Of a stretch of DNA of 64,000 bases, positions 53,768 through 64,000 are shown one piece after another. The position numbers were made by a program, and so were the translations under genes. The stretch spans positions 8,928,001 to 8,992,000 of the forward strand of contig CP075492.1 in assembly GCA_021613535.1 (NCBI GenBank), given 5' to 3'. The notes beneath the pieces were generated by a model that saw only the letters and a program-made list of their open reading frames with translations, was not told the DNA's origin and did not search any database. Within the stretch, counting starts at the first letter, position 1; every line of letters begins with the position of its first letter. The DNA comes from Adineta vaga. Taxonomy: Eukaryota; Rotifera.

Positions 53768-56700
53768 GATCATTATATAGAAACGTTTTTCCGAGTTTCA
53801 ATATATATGAATCAAATATATTGGATAGATTCAATTGATCGGAAAGATTGAACACGCTGTTCACTCATAAGATGCAACATACATTTACATATTTGCGAAA
53901 CATATGAAAAGCAATCTTTCACACTCTAGAATATGTTTTGCCTTGAAAAATTGTGACTTCAGTGTCTACATCCATTAAAGCGAAGAGGAAAGGAAAAGAT
54001 GAGCACGGAAGAGAAAGGATGAAACAGAGGGTGGAAAAGATTGAGTAGTAGTGATAGATATACTAGAGTAGTTCTCTTTTTTTTTGAATGACAGTGTAAA
54101 GACATGTGAACGAAAAGGCAAAAGAAGAGAGAGAGAGAAAAAACAGATAAAACGATCATTGAAGAATATCATATGCTTATTATACATGAAAGCGATTGAG
54201 TAGAGCTAATTCTTAGATTAGTTCGAATAGATAATCCACAGTGTTTTTGTCTTAGACGATTATGCTATTGAGAAAGTGATAATTCTCATTTGTGCGTTCA
54301 ATAAACGTCCTTATATACACTTGTATAAACACATACATATATCTGCAGTCTTTTAGTTGAATAAATCTCTAAATTTACAGAGACAAAGATAGTACGATTG
54401 AGAAAATAGAAGCCTATCTACAGTAGATTCACATTTGTCGAGAAGATTAGTTCTATCCGTCTCCACCTAATTGAATATATACATTCATTTATAGTTAGTT
54501 TTCATCTGATTGTTATTGATAGACATGAAATAATAACATGAGATATTTTATTATGAGTTATTTTCTTCTTTGTTAAAATCAAGTTTACTCATGTAATGCC
54601 ATATGTGGAATAAAAGTTTCAAATATAACATTTGCTTAGTTGATTGTAACTCTCAAAGGATTCTCTAAGTGTGACATGATTCGACGATGTTTTTACGTAC
54701 ATATCAATATTAGATATACGATATTTAATGAAAGTTAAATATGTTTATCTTTTCGCTTTTTTAAGAGAATGTGTTTATCGGCTATAAAAGGTACTATAAA
54801 AAGCTTCTTATCTGTCGGTCGTCATTTCAAGTGATGCAAGCGGATAATATGTAACAAATTAGATTTCTTTAGGTTTTTTAAATGAATGAAATTACGAGAA
54901 TCTTGATTACGACAAAATAGTTAATTGCGATGTCCAACACTATGCATACACTTCCAGCTTTTCCAGATAAAATTCAGTTAAATAAAGTATGCATAGATAC
55001 GAGTTATCAAGCTGTTGGTAGGTTTTTTTTCAAGAGGTTTACACTCATTAAGCGTGCTTTTTTCATCTGATTGAGTAGATAGATAGAGTTTGTTTTACTT
55101 ATATCTATTTCTGGTATTAACGATTAAATATCATGCAATAAACCTACTCACACTGTCTACTTACCTGACTTAAAATATTCATGAAAACTCAATATATACG
55201 CAAAGTAGTTAAATACGTAGATTTTAGTGTGTAAACTGTAGGAATAGAATCTAGAAACAAGTTTACACTAATATCTGTCTATTTATAACATGGTACATAA
55301 TATTTTGTAGAGTAACTTGTTTTGTATAAATTTTAATTCATCTTACGATAACTTCAAACTAGATCTAAGTTATTCTTCCATCATTCTGAGACGATGAAAA
55401 TCGCCTGTCAGTGAACGTTACTTGTAAACATCTGAATATTAACATATATGCGACTTTCATTTGTTATAGATCATTGATCACGCGAAACTAGCAAAGAATG
55501 TACTTTTTCTCTATGTGATACAACTAAAATCGATCATATGAGTGATGCATTAACGATAATGCTTCTTATTCTCATAAAATAGAAATAAATGATTGAAACA
55601 TCGTGATAATGAAGTAATTATTACATTCAATGAGAATAGAAGTCTTCCTTGTGAAAACTAGAGATCAAGGACTGTCAAATCACGTACTTTATTGCTATAT
55701 ACATCGCTTGTTCTAAAATCTAATAATATTTATATTTTGTTCAGGAAATGAAAGTTACTTGCAAAGATTATCTCGGAACTAATTTTTGCAATGCTTCATA
55801 TTCAAAATTAGTCAGACTTTGTCAATCTTTCCTTTTCTCTTTCACAAGAGACACTCATTACTTGTAAAGACTAAAGTAAACTTGTATATAAGAAAAAAAA
55901 CGTCATCATCTAATCATTTTGAGAACTATTCATTTAGTATTTATGAACAATAACAAGGATCAAGCATAGATCCGCAGTTTTCTAGGCAAATACTAACTAG
56001 TCTTTTGTATTATCATATTAAGATATTGGAGCAGTCATGCTTATATCCCAAATATTGTATACCATAAATGAGATCGTCAATCTCGACAAAAAAACTCATC
56101 AACATAAGATATTTTTCTGTTTCTTATGTATTCAGTTATTCATGATATATTTTTGACACTTTAAAACATAGTCAGAACATAAGTTATTACAATAGGTGCT
56201 TCAGAAAATTAAAAAAAACACTTTTATTTGATTATTTTTTTTAGCGAGTGTAGAACGATAAATGTATTTAGTATATGCCTATAATAATTATTAGATTCTC
56301 GCTCTCTTTCGAGATTTTATAGATAATATCTGACAAGAATTTTGTTAACGATGATTCTTCATCGTCTTAATTGATGACTAATAAATCATATTCATGCATG
56401 TTTACTTATCAAGTTTCAAAATAAAAATGAATCATTGCTCTTGTTGTCAAATAGAAGTGAAGAGATAGAATCTATTATGTCAATCACAACAGCTAGTATC
56501 TTTTCTCGAACGTGTTCCCATCTCTTCTTTATCTGCCCTTTTCCCATCTCATCGTGCTCTATCAAGATAGAACTAATAAAAAGAAATTCATTAATAGTAC
56601 GTTACTTTTTTTCTAGATTATATTATCTATTCTGTCGAAAAAAATAGTCAACTAAGCTCAAGATTTGGACTTAAAAGAATAAAGAACATCAGATTGAGTT

Positions 56701-57769
56701 AGCACCGTAGGGAAACTACTTATACTTATGCATGAATGGCAAATAAATAGATTTGTCCTACTATTTTGTTTGCATAACGAGAGTCATACGATAGATGTGA
56801 TATTCTGTAGGTGTTTTCCTCCTACAAAAAAGCCTTGAACATTATTCGGTAGCTGAGAAGAAATACAAAACATTCCATGTCTTAACCCATAGATTTAATA
56901 TTAGCCAGATGCTTTCATATATTAATGAAAGTATCATGTATGAATTTGAGAATAGATTTTCATCTTCAAAGACTCGAACTATATGATTATAAAATACTCA
57001 CGCTTCTGGCATGTTCGTCTTGAATTGAGTAGTCTAATTGAATAATGTTATATTGCTGTTATCTATTTGGATGTTGATGATTGAAAGAAAGCTTGTGTTG
57101 TATGTTTAGCGACACTAAGTTGTAACCTTTCTTTTACTAGGGGAAGCAACAAGAAAAAGGAAAATAAGAAGAAGAAGAAAAAAAAGAAGAGGAAAATGGA
57201 GAAGAAGAAGAAGAAGAAGAGGAGGAAGAATAAGTAGAAGAGGAAGAGCCGTGAATACAATTCTGAAAACATAGAACGACAGAGAAACCAAAAAATGGGT
57301 TTGTTAACCATGAAGATAGTATTTTTTTGCCTTTTCCTCGTTGATGACTATTCTATATTAACTATCACAGTTGTTCAATGATAGAACGCAACTATGTGCG
57401 CAATTCTCTCGTTTATTGTCTGCCTGAAAACCGATCACATGTTAAATCAACTCTATTATCAGGAAATTGTTCTAAAATGCAAAGTAAAGGAAATGTGTTT
57501 TTCTTTCCCCTCTCTCTCTCTCTCTCTCTTGAATGTGTGACTCGTGTTCTTTCTTGTTGTGTTTATTAACGTGTGAAAGATCAATCATCATTGATCAGTT
57601 TTACAAACTATCACTGAATTATGTGAAGTTATTCTTTTAACAGTTTATTAATAATATCAATATTAGCAACAGCTGTCTGTTGTAAGATCTAGTATAAAGA
57701 AAACAAAAGACAAACAGCTTTCTATACAATGGAGAAAAAAAAAGAAATAGCGGAAGAAAAAAACTATTA
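53768..57769. other. 4 kb gene-poor region
   Basis: The longest stretch without a recognisable gene. AT-rich throughout. Contains GA-rich low complexity near 57151-57249 and a CT repeat at about 57512-57530. The short open frames (53959-54187 minus, 56435-56647 plus, 57063-57311 minus) translate to low-complexity or hydrophobic peptides and look like shadows. It may hold regulatory sequence or long UTRs; no structured RNA recognised. Confidence 0.5.
57151..57249. repeat. purine-rich (GAA)n low-complexity tract
   Basis: About 100 bp of almost pure A and G on the plus strand, made of GAA, AAG and GGA units. Its minus-strand translation is a Phe/Leu run, which explains the spurious frame here. 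Confidence 0.9.
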
Positions 57770-58066
57770 TTAGTATGTTTGTCTTGAAGGAAGATCTCTT
57801 GTTGATGTACCGTTTGATCGACTTGTCGGCCTCTTTTCCCATGGATCATAATGAACAACAATTAAAGCTTGTTGTCGTTGTTCATAAACATTTTTAATAC
57901 ATTGTCGTAGTCTTGAACTTGGGACAGCTGCATCAGGTCCAGTTAGAAATGGTTGTTCAATTAAATATTCGTCATATGGTGTTGATTGTTCACGACGCCA
58001 ACTTTGTAAAATATATATTGGAGGGTGTTGCTGTGGATATACTGAACCGACAATAGCCGATGCCAT
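57770..58066 (-). CDS. small hypothetical protein
   Basis: 98 residues from MASAIVGSVYPQQ at 58066; an in-frame ATG at 58177 would add a Phe/His-rich leader that looks like UTR. It has a central PYDEYLIEQPFLTGPDAAVP segment, a charged helix (SSRLRQCIKNVYEQRQQALI), then HYDPWEKRP and a Ser/Thr/Arg tail. Soluble, without a signal peptide or membrane helix. The composition is protein-like, not low-complexity. No family recognised. Confidence 0.55.
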   Translation of the reverse strand: MASAIVGSVYPQQHPPIYILQSWRREQSTPYDEYLIEQPFLTGPDAAVPSSRLRQCIKNVYEQRQQALIVVHYDPWEKRPTSRSNGTSTRDLPSRQTY

Positions 58067-59584
58067 AGACAAATGTTGAAAGTGAAAAATGTTGTATGTG
58101 TGTATTTCGTGATGAATGAATTGTTTAATTTTCGAGTGCGAGAAACAGAAAGAAAATCTGTGTTTTGTTGATGGCAATGATGAAGAACTGAAAATTGGTA
58201 ACTATTGACGTATGAGAGTTACTTTTTTTAAAATCATTAAGAAGCTCTTCAAAAGAGACACTCAAAAATACAAATTGATACTGTTCATTTACATTTGTTT
58301 ATTTTAAAAGTGATGATCCTTGTTAATCTGATTGTCTGTATTATTCCCTCGATTGGACAATATTTATTCTACGTCATGAATTAGATTTCTACTAATTAAT
58401 TAAATAACACTTGTTCCTCGATTCCTTGAATATACAAGCTAAGGTCAATACTATCATACTACCAATAACAGACATATAGTTATCCAATTCTTTTCCAGTG
58501 CTTAGAATAAACATAAACAGTTGTCATGATAATCTGTCCCGTAATAATTCACGATTCTATAAGCGGCAAGTTTCTCGCCATTTAGAATAAAAGAATATAG
58601 TGTCATAAAATATTCTCTTGATCTTTTTTTTTCAGAAGAAAAGAAAATATATAAATGAATCATGACTATACTTATCGTGTAATTAGAAAGTAAGAATGTC
58701 ATTTCTAGGTATGCTTAGAATTAGATGAAGTTAATAATAATGTAAATGTCGTATGAAAAGAAGAAAAAAGTATTCTTCACAATAATTATTCTATGATCAC
58801 CAGGAAGAATGATGAAAAATAGTCACTTTAATTTCATGTTTGAAATCCTACACTCCCCATAGGTTATCGAGATATCAAACTGAGATATCCTAGAATACGA
58901 GGCAAGATAGAGAGTGAAAAAGATCTACTAGTTATATCGACAGAAAATTATGAAATGAATGTAGAAAAATATTTGATCTTCCGCTTAGTTGAACAAAATA
59001 TCTTATTTCATTGCATCAAAACTATATCTCTCCGAGGAAATGTCATTTCCTTTTGAATCTACTTCATACAATTCATTCATCTTACTCCCATCGGCATTTC
59101 GGAGAAATCCGATGACAATATCTATTTGCTGCTAATAGTATTGTTTCATTTATTACATTTGTCTTCGTAATTAGGCATGAAGATTGTTCAAAATTCACAA
59201 AAATGAAATCTTTTCTTGACTTTCAGAGTCATTTTCTTTTTTTCACATGATATATTATCAATTAGTCAAATGATACATCAGTTATTTCATTCATCTAAAA
59301 TTACGCGAGAGAAACTAAATACATCTCCTCGGAAGTTAATAGAAAGCTAGATGTCGTCTATGGAAAACAATGATTCCATCTAGTTTTTTAGTGGTGCTTG
59401 CTTTTACCAACAGAATAGTTCCATACAGAAATGATGTGTATGTATGTTACTAGAATCATCGAGAAAAACATATACAATGACTCATATATATAAACAAAAG
59501 TATTCTGGTTGATGATAATGTGAGTATAGACATATTAAATAATTTTGCTATATTGATAATCTTATTTGAAAGTTTGATCATACC
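58067..59584. other. divergent intergenic region upstream of RCAN
   Basis: About 1.5 kb, AT-rich. No gene recognised; the frame at 58502-58702 minus is unsupported. Expected to hold the RCAN promoter. Confidence 0.5.
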
Positions 59585-60485
59585 ATGCATGATTTAAAAT
59601 CATTGCAATTAGATGATGAAGATTCATCGAAATATTTTATTAATTATATAAATGAAGATTCGAATGAAAATGAAAATGAAAATGCTAATCAAAATGAAAA
59701 TGAATCGAATCATTCACCGAATAATCCTGATGATATCGATGTTTCGTCATTACCTACTAGTCTTATTATTACACCTGTTCCACAAGAATTATTTACGAAT
59801 CAACAACTTAAAGTAAGAGATGATGAATGGCAAAGCTTTTCGTTATTTTATTTGATAAAAATAGGATGAATTTGAAGAATTATTTCGTGTTTATGATCCA
59901 CAAATCATTGTACTTTATTTGAAATTTTTTCGACGTGTACGAATTACATTTACATCATCAAGCAATGCTTTACAAGCTCGATTACATGTACATGAACGTC
60001 TATTTCATGGAACAACATTTAAAACTTATTTTGCTTGTGTAAATATATCTATTTCTTTTGTTAATAAACTTTCCTATCGTATTCTTTTAGCCAATTGTCT
60101 TTCGTGGAGCAAATCCTGAAACACATTTACGACCACCTGAACCCGAAAAACTCTTTCTTATTTCACCTCCAGCAAGTCCACCTGTAGGTTGGGAACAAAA
60201 ACTCGAAGATCCACCTATAGTTGATTTAAATCTAATCGCTGCTCTCGCACAATTACAACCCAGTATGTAACAATCGATAAATATCACAGAAATGTTCTTT
60301 TTTTTTCACCATATCTAGATCAATCTCATCAATTGTTATCGAGAGATCATTGTATTAATGCCCCAGCTATTATCATTCATACTTGTGATGATAATCAAGA
60401 AGTAAATATGATAGGTCGAGAAAAATTAATCAGACCAACACTAACTCAAACTCGACGACCACCGGGAACAGAAAAGGATTCTTGA
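59585..60485 (+). CDS. calcipressin (regulator of calcineurin, RCAN)
   Basis: Cytosolic regulator that binds and inhibits (or in some settings assists) the phosphatase calcineurin. Exons: 59585-59812, 59865-60038, 60091-60262, 60319-60485; 246 residues. An acidic Asn/Glu repeat (residues ~28-40) precedes the RRM-like fold (DEFEELFRVYDPQIIVLYLK, then RRVRITF and a HERLFHG stretch). The hallmark FLISPPASPPVGW is present, containing the SP-repeat phosphosites, followed by the PxIxIT-like APAIIIHTCD, equivalent to the conserved PSVVVHVCE. The end is RRPPG-rich. Start is the first ATG with a consistent frame. Confidence 0.95.
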
Positions 60486-62073
60486 ATTTTCTATCCAATT
60501 TCGTTTTTGTATAAAGTCAAGCATCTTATACTATTTTATCTCAAAAATAAATATTAAATGTTCTAGTAATGTAAGGTTTTCTTGCAAGAATATATTAGTT
60601 CGTAATGTATATTCAAATGGCGAATTTCTAATCGTATAGATTTCGTTGTGTTTGTTATTGTTATCAATAAGTTTATATTAGTAGGATATATAAGATACTT
60701 CGTATTTTCTTTATCCTATTTTTAAAAGATATTCTTTCTCTTCAAGAAATACAATGTCTAGCTGTCGATTTAATCTGTAACCATTTCAATGTCGTGTGGA
60801 ATTTTTCGAAATTAATTCATTTACCGCAAAAGACCAACTCGCTCTTTTGCCTCTTAGATACCATAGTTATTTCTAATAAAGCACGACGAATAAGATTAAC
60901 TGAATAACATCAGTCAAGCTTGGAAATTTTAAATAGAAAATCATATCTATATATAGATAATATAGTAATTTTATACTCGATATATCCATTCCAATTTTGA
61001 TCTACTATTACAGAAGTAATTGAGTCTAGATACATCTTTTATTTTATTTTCTCAATATAATACTCTATGCGAATATTTGAATTTTGATGATCAATGAGGT
61101 CATTTCTAATTGTCACTGACAAGTTTTATATAATCTGAAATCGAACTAAGAAAAAAACATTTGTTTTGGTTTGTTACTATCATTAATGGATGAAAAATGT
61201 CATGTCAGTAAGTCATCAACGATATACGAATAACTTCCATCTGTCAGTTGTCATTCATTGAATAAAATATTCAAACAAATTCAGAGCTACTGTTGAACTC
61301 TGAACTAAAGATCATTCGAAAAAAACAACAAACACTGTTAGAATCAGTTCTTCAATGTACTTACATATTCTTCTTGTCAATTGAAGACAAGTGAGAATAA
61401 GTCTTCTTCAATCTCAAATAACGTCATCATAATAATTTAATAAAGAAAACAAAACAATAAATCTCTTGAGATTAGCAAGATTTTCATAATTTCCAACTAG
61501 AATACTTTTTATATATGGTTTTTCTACATTCAATATTAATTGAAATAAGAATCGATTGATGTTTGTTCATAGAATTTAATAAATAACGATTAAGAAATAC
61601 GTATGCAGATGGGTTCTTTTTTTTAAATAATATGACACCGAACGATGAAGGAATGAATGACAAGAGGGGAATAGAAACATATATCGCACGGATTTAGATA
61701 AACTAACACCGAGAAGAGAAGAAAAAATATCAAATCGAATAAATGCAATTACAATATATACCCAGACTGAATCCTTTGCACATTGATTATTCTGTTCTTT
61801 CTTATGTTAATATCGAATGAGAAGGAGAAAAAAATAAAAGGAACAAACGTATCGGAATCATTTGTCAGTTGATATCAATGAGAATACTCTTACATACGCA
61901 CAGAAACAAAGACGAACAAACAAACAACAATTGAATAAATGTTCACGATGAGACATACAACAGAGAGAATAACGATAGAAGAGATTCCATCTTCAGAGAC
62001 AAAAGAAAAGAAAAGAATATAGATCAGAAAAGAAAAAATATGCGTATATATATATATATTTGTTAGTTATTGA
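60486..62073. other. intergenic, convergent
   Basis: About 1.6 kb between converging genes. Contains an AATAAA near 60546 for RCAN and an (AT)n run near 62045-62059. No gene recognised. Confidence 0.55.
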
Positions 62074-62762
62074 TTAGTCGCAACCAGGTTGATTTTTTGT
62101 TGTCATAATTAAAGCAACAATTAAACCATAAAGACCAAGTACTTCAGCAAAAATTAAGATCAAAATCATTCCAACATATAATCTGAAGAACAAGAAAAAT
62201 CAACAATATATTCGATGCATAAATACTATATCATAATCAATTCACTTACCGTGGTTGTTGAGCTGTTCCACGTACACCAGCATCACCAACAATACCAACT
62301 GCAAATCCAGCAGCTAAACCACTCAATCCAACGGATAATCCCGCTCCCAATTGAAGAAAAGCTCTGCAAATATTGATGATTTTATATAACAAACTTCAAT
62401 TAAATCTAAGTCTTACTTATAAAGACCATAGTTTTCTGCGCTAATATTATTCGCAATGAGAACAGCCACGACCAAACCATAAATAGCAATAATACCAGCC
62501 ATAACTACAGGAATGACACTTTTCATTATAAATTCTGGTCTCATAACAGCCATAGCAGAGATACCACAACCAGATTTTGCAGTACCATAAGCAGCACCGA
62601 ATGCTAAAATAGAACAAGAAAATAAATGAATTTGTTTTTGCTTTTTGTTTTTACATAACAATCAGAAAATCATTTACCGCTAAAGACTACTGCTGCTGTG
62701 GCACCCATAGATCCGAAGAAAGCTGAGTAAGCAGGACATTTTTCAGTAACAGCAGATGACAT
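62074..62762 (-). CDS. V-type H+-ATPase 16 kDa proteolipid subunit c
   Basis: Rotor-ring subunit of the V-ATPase membrane sector, carrying protons across endomembranes. Exons: 62678-62762, 62417-62603, 62250-62363, 62074-62182; 164 residues in four transmembrane helices. Motifs: [13 protein letters not shown] with MRPE after TM1, [20 protein letters not shown] in TM3, and [18 protein letters not shown] in TM4 with the essential proton-binding Glu at about residue 142. Start [17 protein letters not shown] is typical. The C-terminus (TTKNQPGCD) is slightly longer than usual. All splice sites GT-AG. Confidence 0.97.
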
Positions 62763-64000
62763 TGCAATGAGGATTTGAAGATACTGAGAGACTTGAGTAA
62801 TAAATTGAGAAGACGATTATCTAGAATAATCAAAAAAAGACTATGTTCATATAGTATTCAAGAAATTGAATTTAATATTTTCGTTCGATTCATACAATGC
62901 ATATCGTTAGTTATATCATTTTTATCAATGATGATTTACTGCTGCATGAAAATGAAATGAAAATAGTGTTGATGTTGCGTTTTTCTTCATATGATATTAA
63001 TGATGAAAAATAAGTTTTATATTCTCACTTATCAATTACAAGCCTTCCGGTAGTTTTTATTAACATAAAGTAACTACTCCTAGTTTTATGTCGATATGAG
63101 AAGAAAATGTAAAGTCGTACGATGATAATATGATATAACGAATAATAATCAAAAAGCGTCATAGTTTCTCTGAACAAATAATAAATAACGATTCATCATC
63201 ATCATCACCATCAAAAACAGATCGTCGCGACACGCATTTTTTGTTTCTTTCATCCATTATCAATTTGTTGATTGACTCTCACCATTCACACGCTATTTTT
63301 TTGAAAACATAAATTTATCGAAAAAGAATTCAAAAGAAAAGAAAAGATCTAAATATTTTCAATTATAAAAATGACACGAATGATTTTTTTCTGATTAATC
63401 AAAAGAGAGGATTGAAGAATAAATTTGATTGGTCGACAAAGGGAAGCACAGAATGAAAAATGTTATCAATTGAATGAATGCTCGATTCAAACTATACTAT
63501 ATTACAAATGTATTGTTACACCTCGATGAACTAATATATATGAACGCTACTGAAACGAATTTATTGTTAAGAAAATTAATTGTCAAAATCTGAGAAAGAT
63601 TTACAAGTTGGATGTATAAATTCACTTTTGCAGCACATATTCGTACAGAATGAGAAGCAATCAAATACTAACATTCAATAGAATTGAATGGAATGTAATA
63701 GAATTTAGTAGTGATATTACAGTGTATAAACGTTCAGGTTATGAGTACTTTCTCGTACATCATGTTCACCCTTTCATAATTTTCTTACATCCTGTCGAAT
63801 ATTTGTTGTGATAGAATATTGACAACTAATCTCTTATTTTGTTCACGGAACTTCACATAGAGAAAGATATGATTTGATCATATTAGAAACTAACAGAGAA
63901 AAAAATCACTTTAATTGCTAGACTTTTTTTTACATACAAAAGAAAATCAATAAAATATTTAACCATCCTACTTTTACGACATGATGAAAGTATTGAGTTA
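62763..64000. other. upstream of V-ATPase subunit, to window end
   Basis: About 1.2 kb with the presumed promoter of the proteolipid gene. The frame at 62775-62960 plus is unsupported. A short GAATGGAATGTAATAGAAT direct repeat lies near 63685-63705. Nothing else seen. Confidence 0.5.

Noticed and set aside
57063-57311. Minus-strand frame with a long Phe/Leu run, looking like membrane helices
   Set aside because: It is the translation of a purine-rich (GAA)n tract.

Overview
This is a window of a small-genome animal, most probably a bdelloid rotifer. The evidence is strong AT richness, dense genes on both strands, many 45-65 bp GT-AG introns with rare long ones, and purely metazoan families (two nuclear receptors, a TGF-beta-type receptor kinase, synaptophysin, STRA6, an RGK GTPase, RCAN). 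The phylum is an inference. Gene models were spliced by eye; for most genes the exon phases were checked and close without internal stops. Exceptions are stated.

Layout. 1-8 kb, minus strand: a small disordered protein, an intronless CRT-like transporter, RtcB tRNA ligase (10 exons, 506 aa) and condensin subunit barren/NCAPH (6 exons, 665 aa). 9.4-13.7 kb, plus: an NR2E-type nuclear receptor, then a secreted or membrane protein with two frame breaks. 15.2-16.1 kb, minus: a synaptophysin-family protein. 17.1-21.5 kb, plus: a TGF-beta-type receptor kinase with altered HRD and DFG motifs, then a second nuclear receptor with an ESCKA P-box. 23.26 kb: tRNA-Ala(UGC).

24.4-32.1 kb, plus: a STRA6-like retinol receptor (one frame break) lies between two paralogous C-type-lectin/EGF/transmembrane receptors. 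34.0-35.7 kb: PKA catalytic subunit. 36.6-41.8 kb: CCDC13 (minus) and a three-KH FUBP protein (plus) diverge from a 310 bp gap. 45.1-48.7 kb: puromycin-sensitive aminopeptidase, with an apparent AT-AC intron inside its zinc-site motif. 49.2-53.8 kb, minus: an RGK-like GTPase and a disordered protein with an RVKF motif. 57.8-62.8 kb: a small unknown protein, RCAN/calcipressin and the V-ATPase proteolipid.

The locus is a set of independent housekeeping and signalling genes, not an operon or cassette. The only block that looks like a local unit is the lectin-receptor pair around STRA6. I saw no CRISPR array, phage or intact transposon. The points most worth a second look are the AT-AC intron, the lectin/STRA6 block, the degenerate receptor kinase, the two frame-broken genes and the intronless CRT-like transporter.
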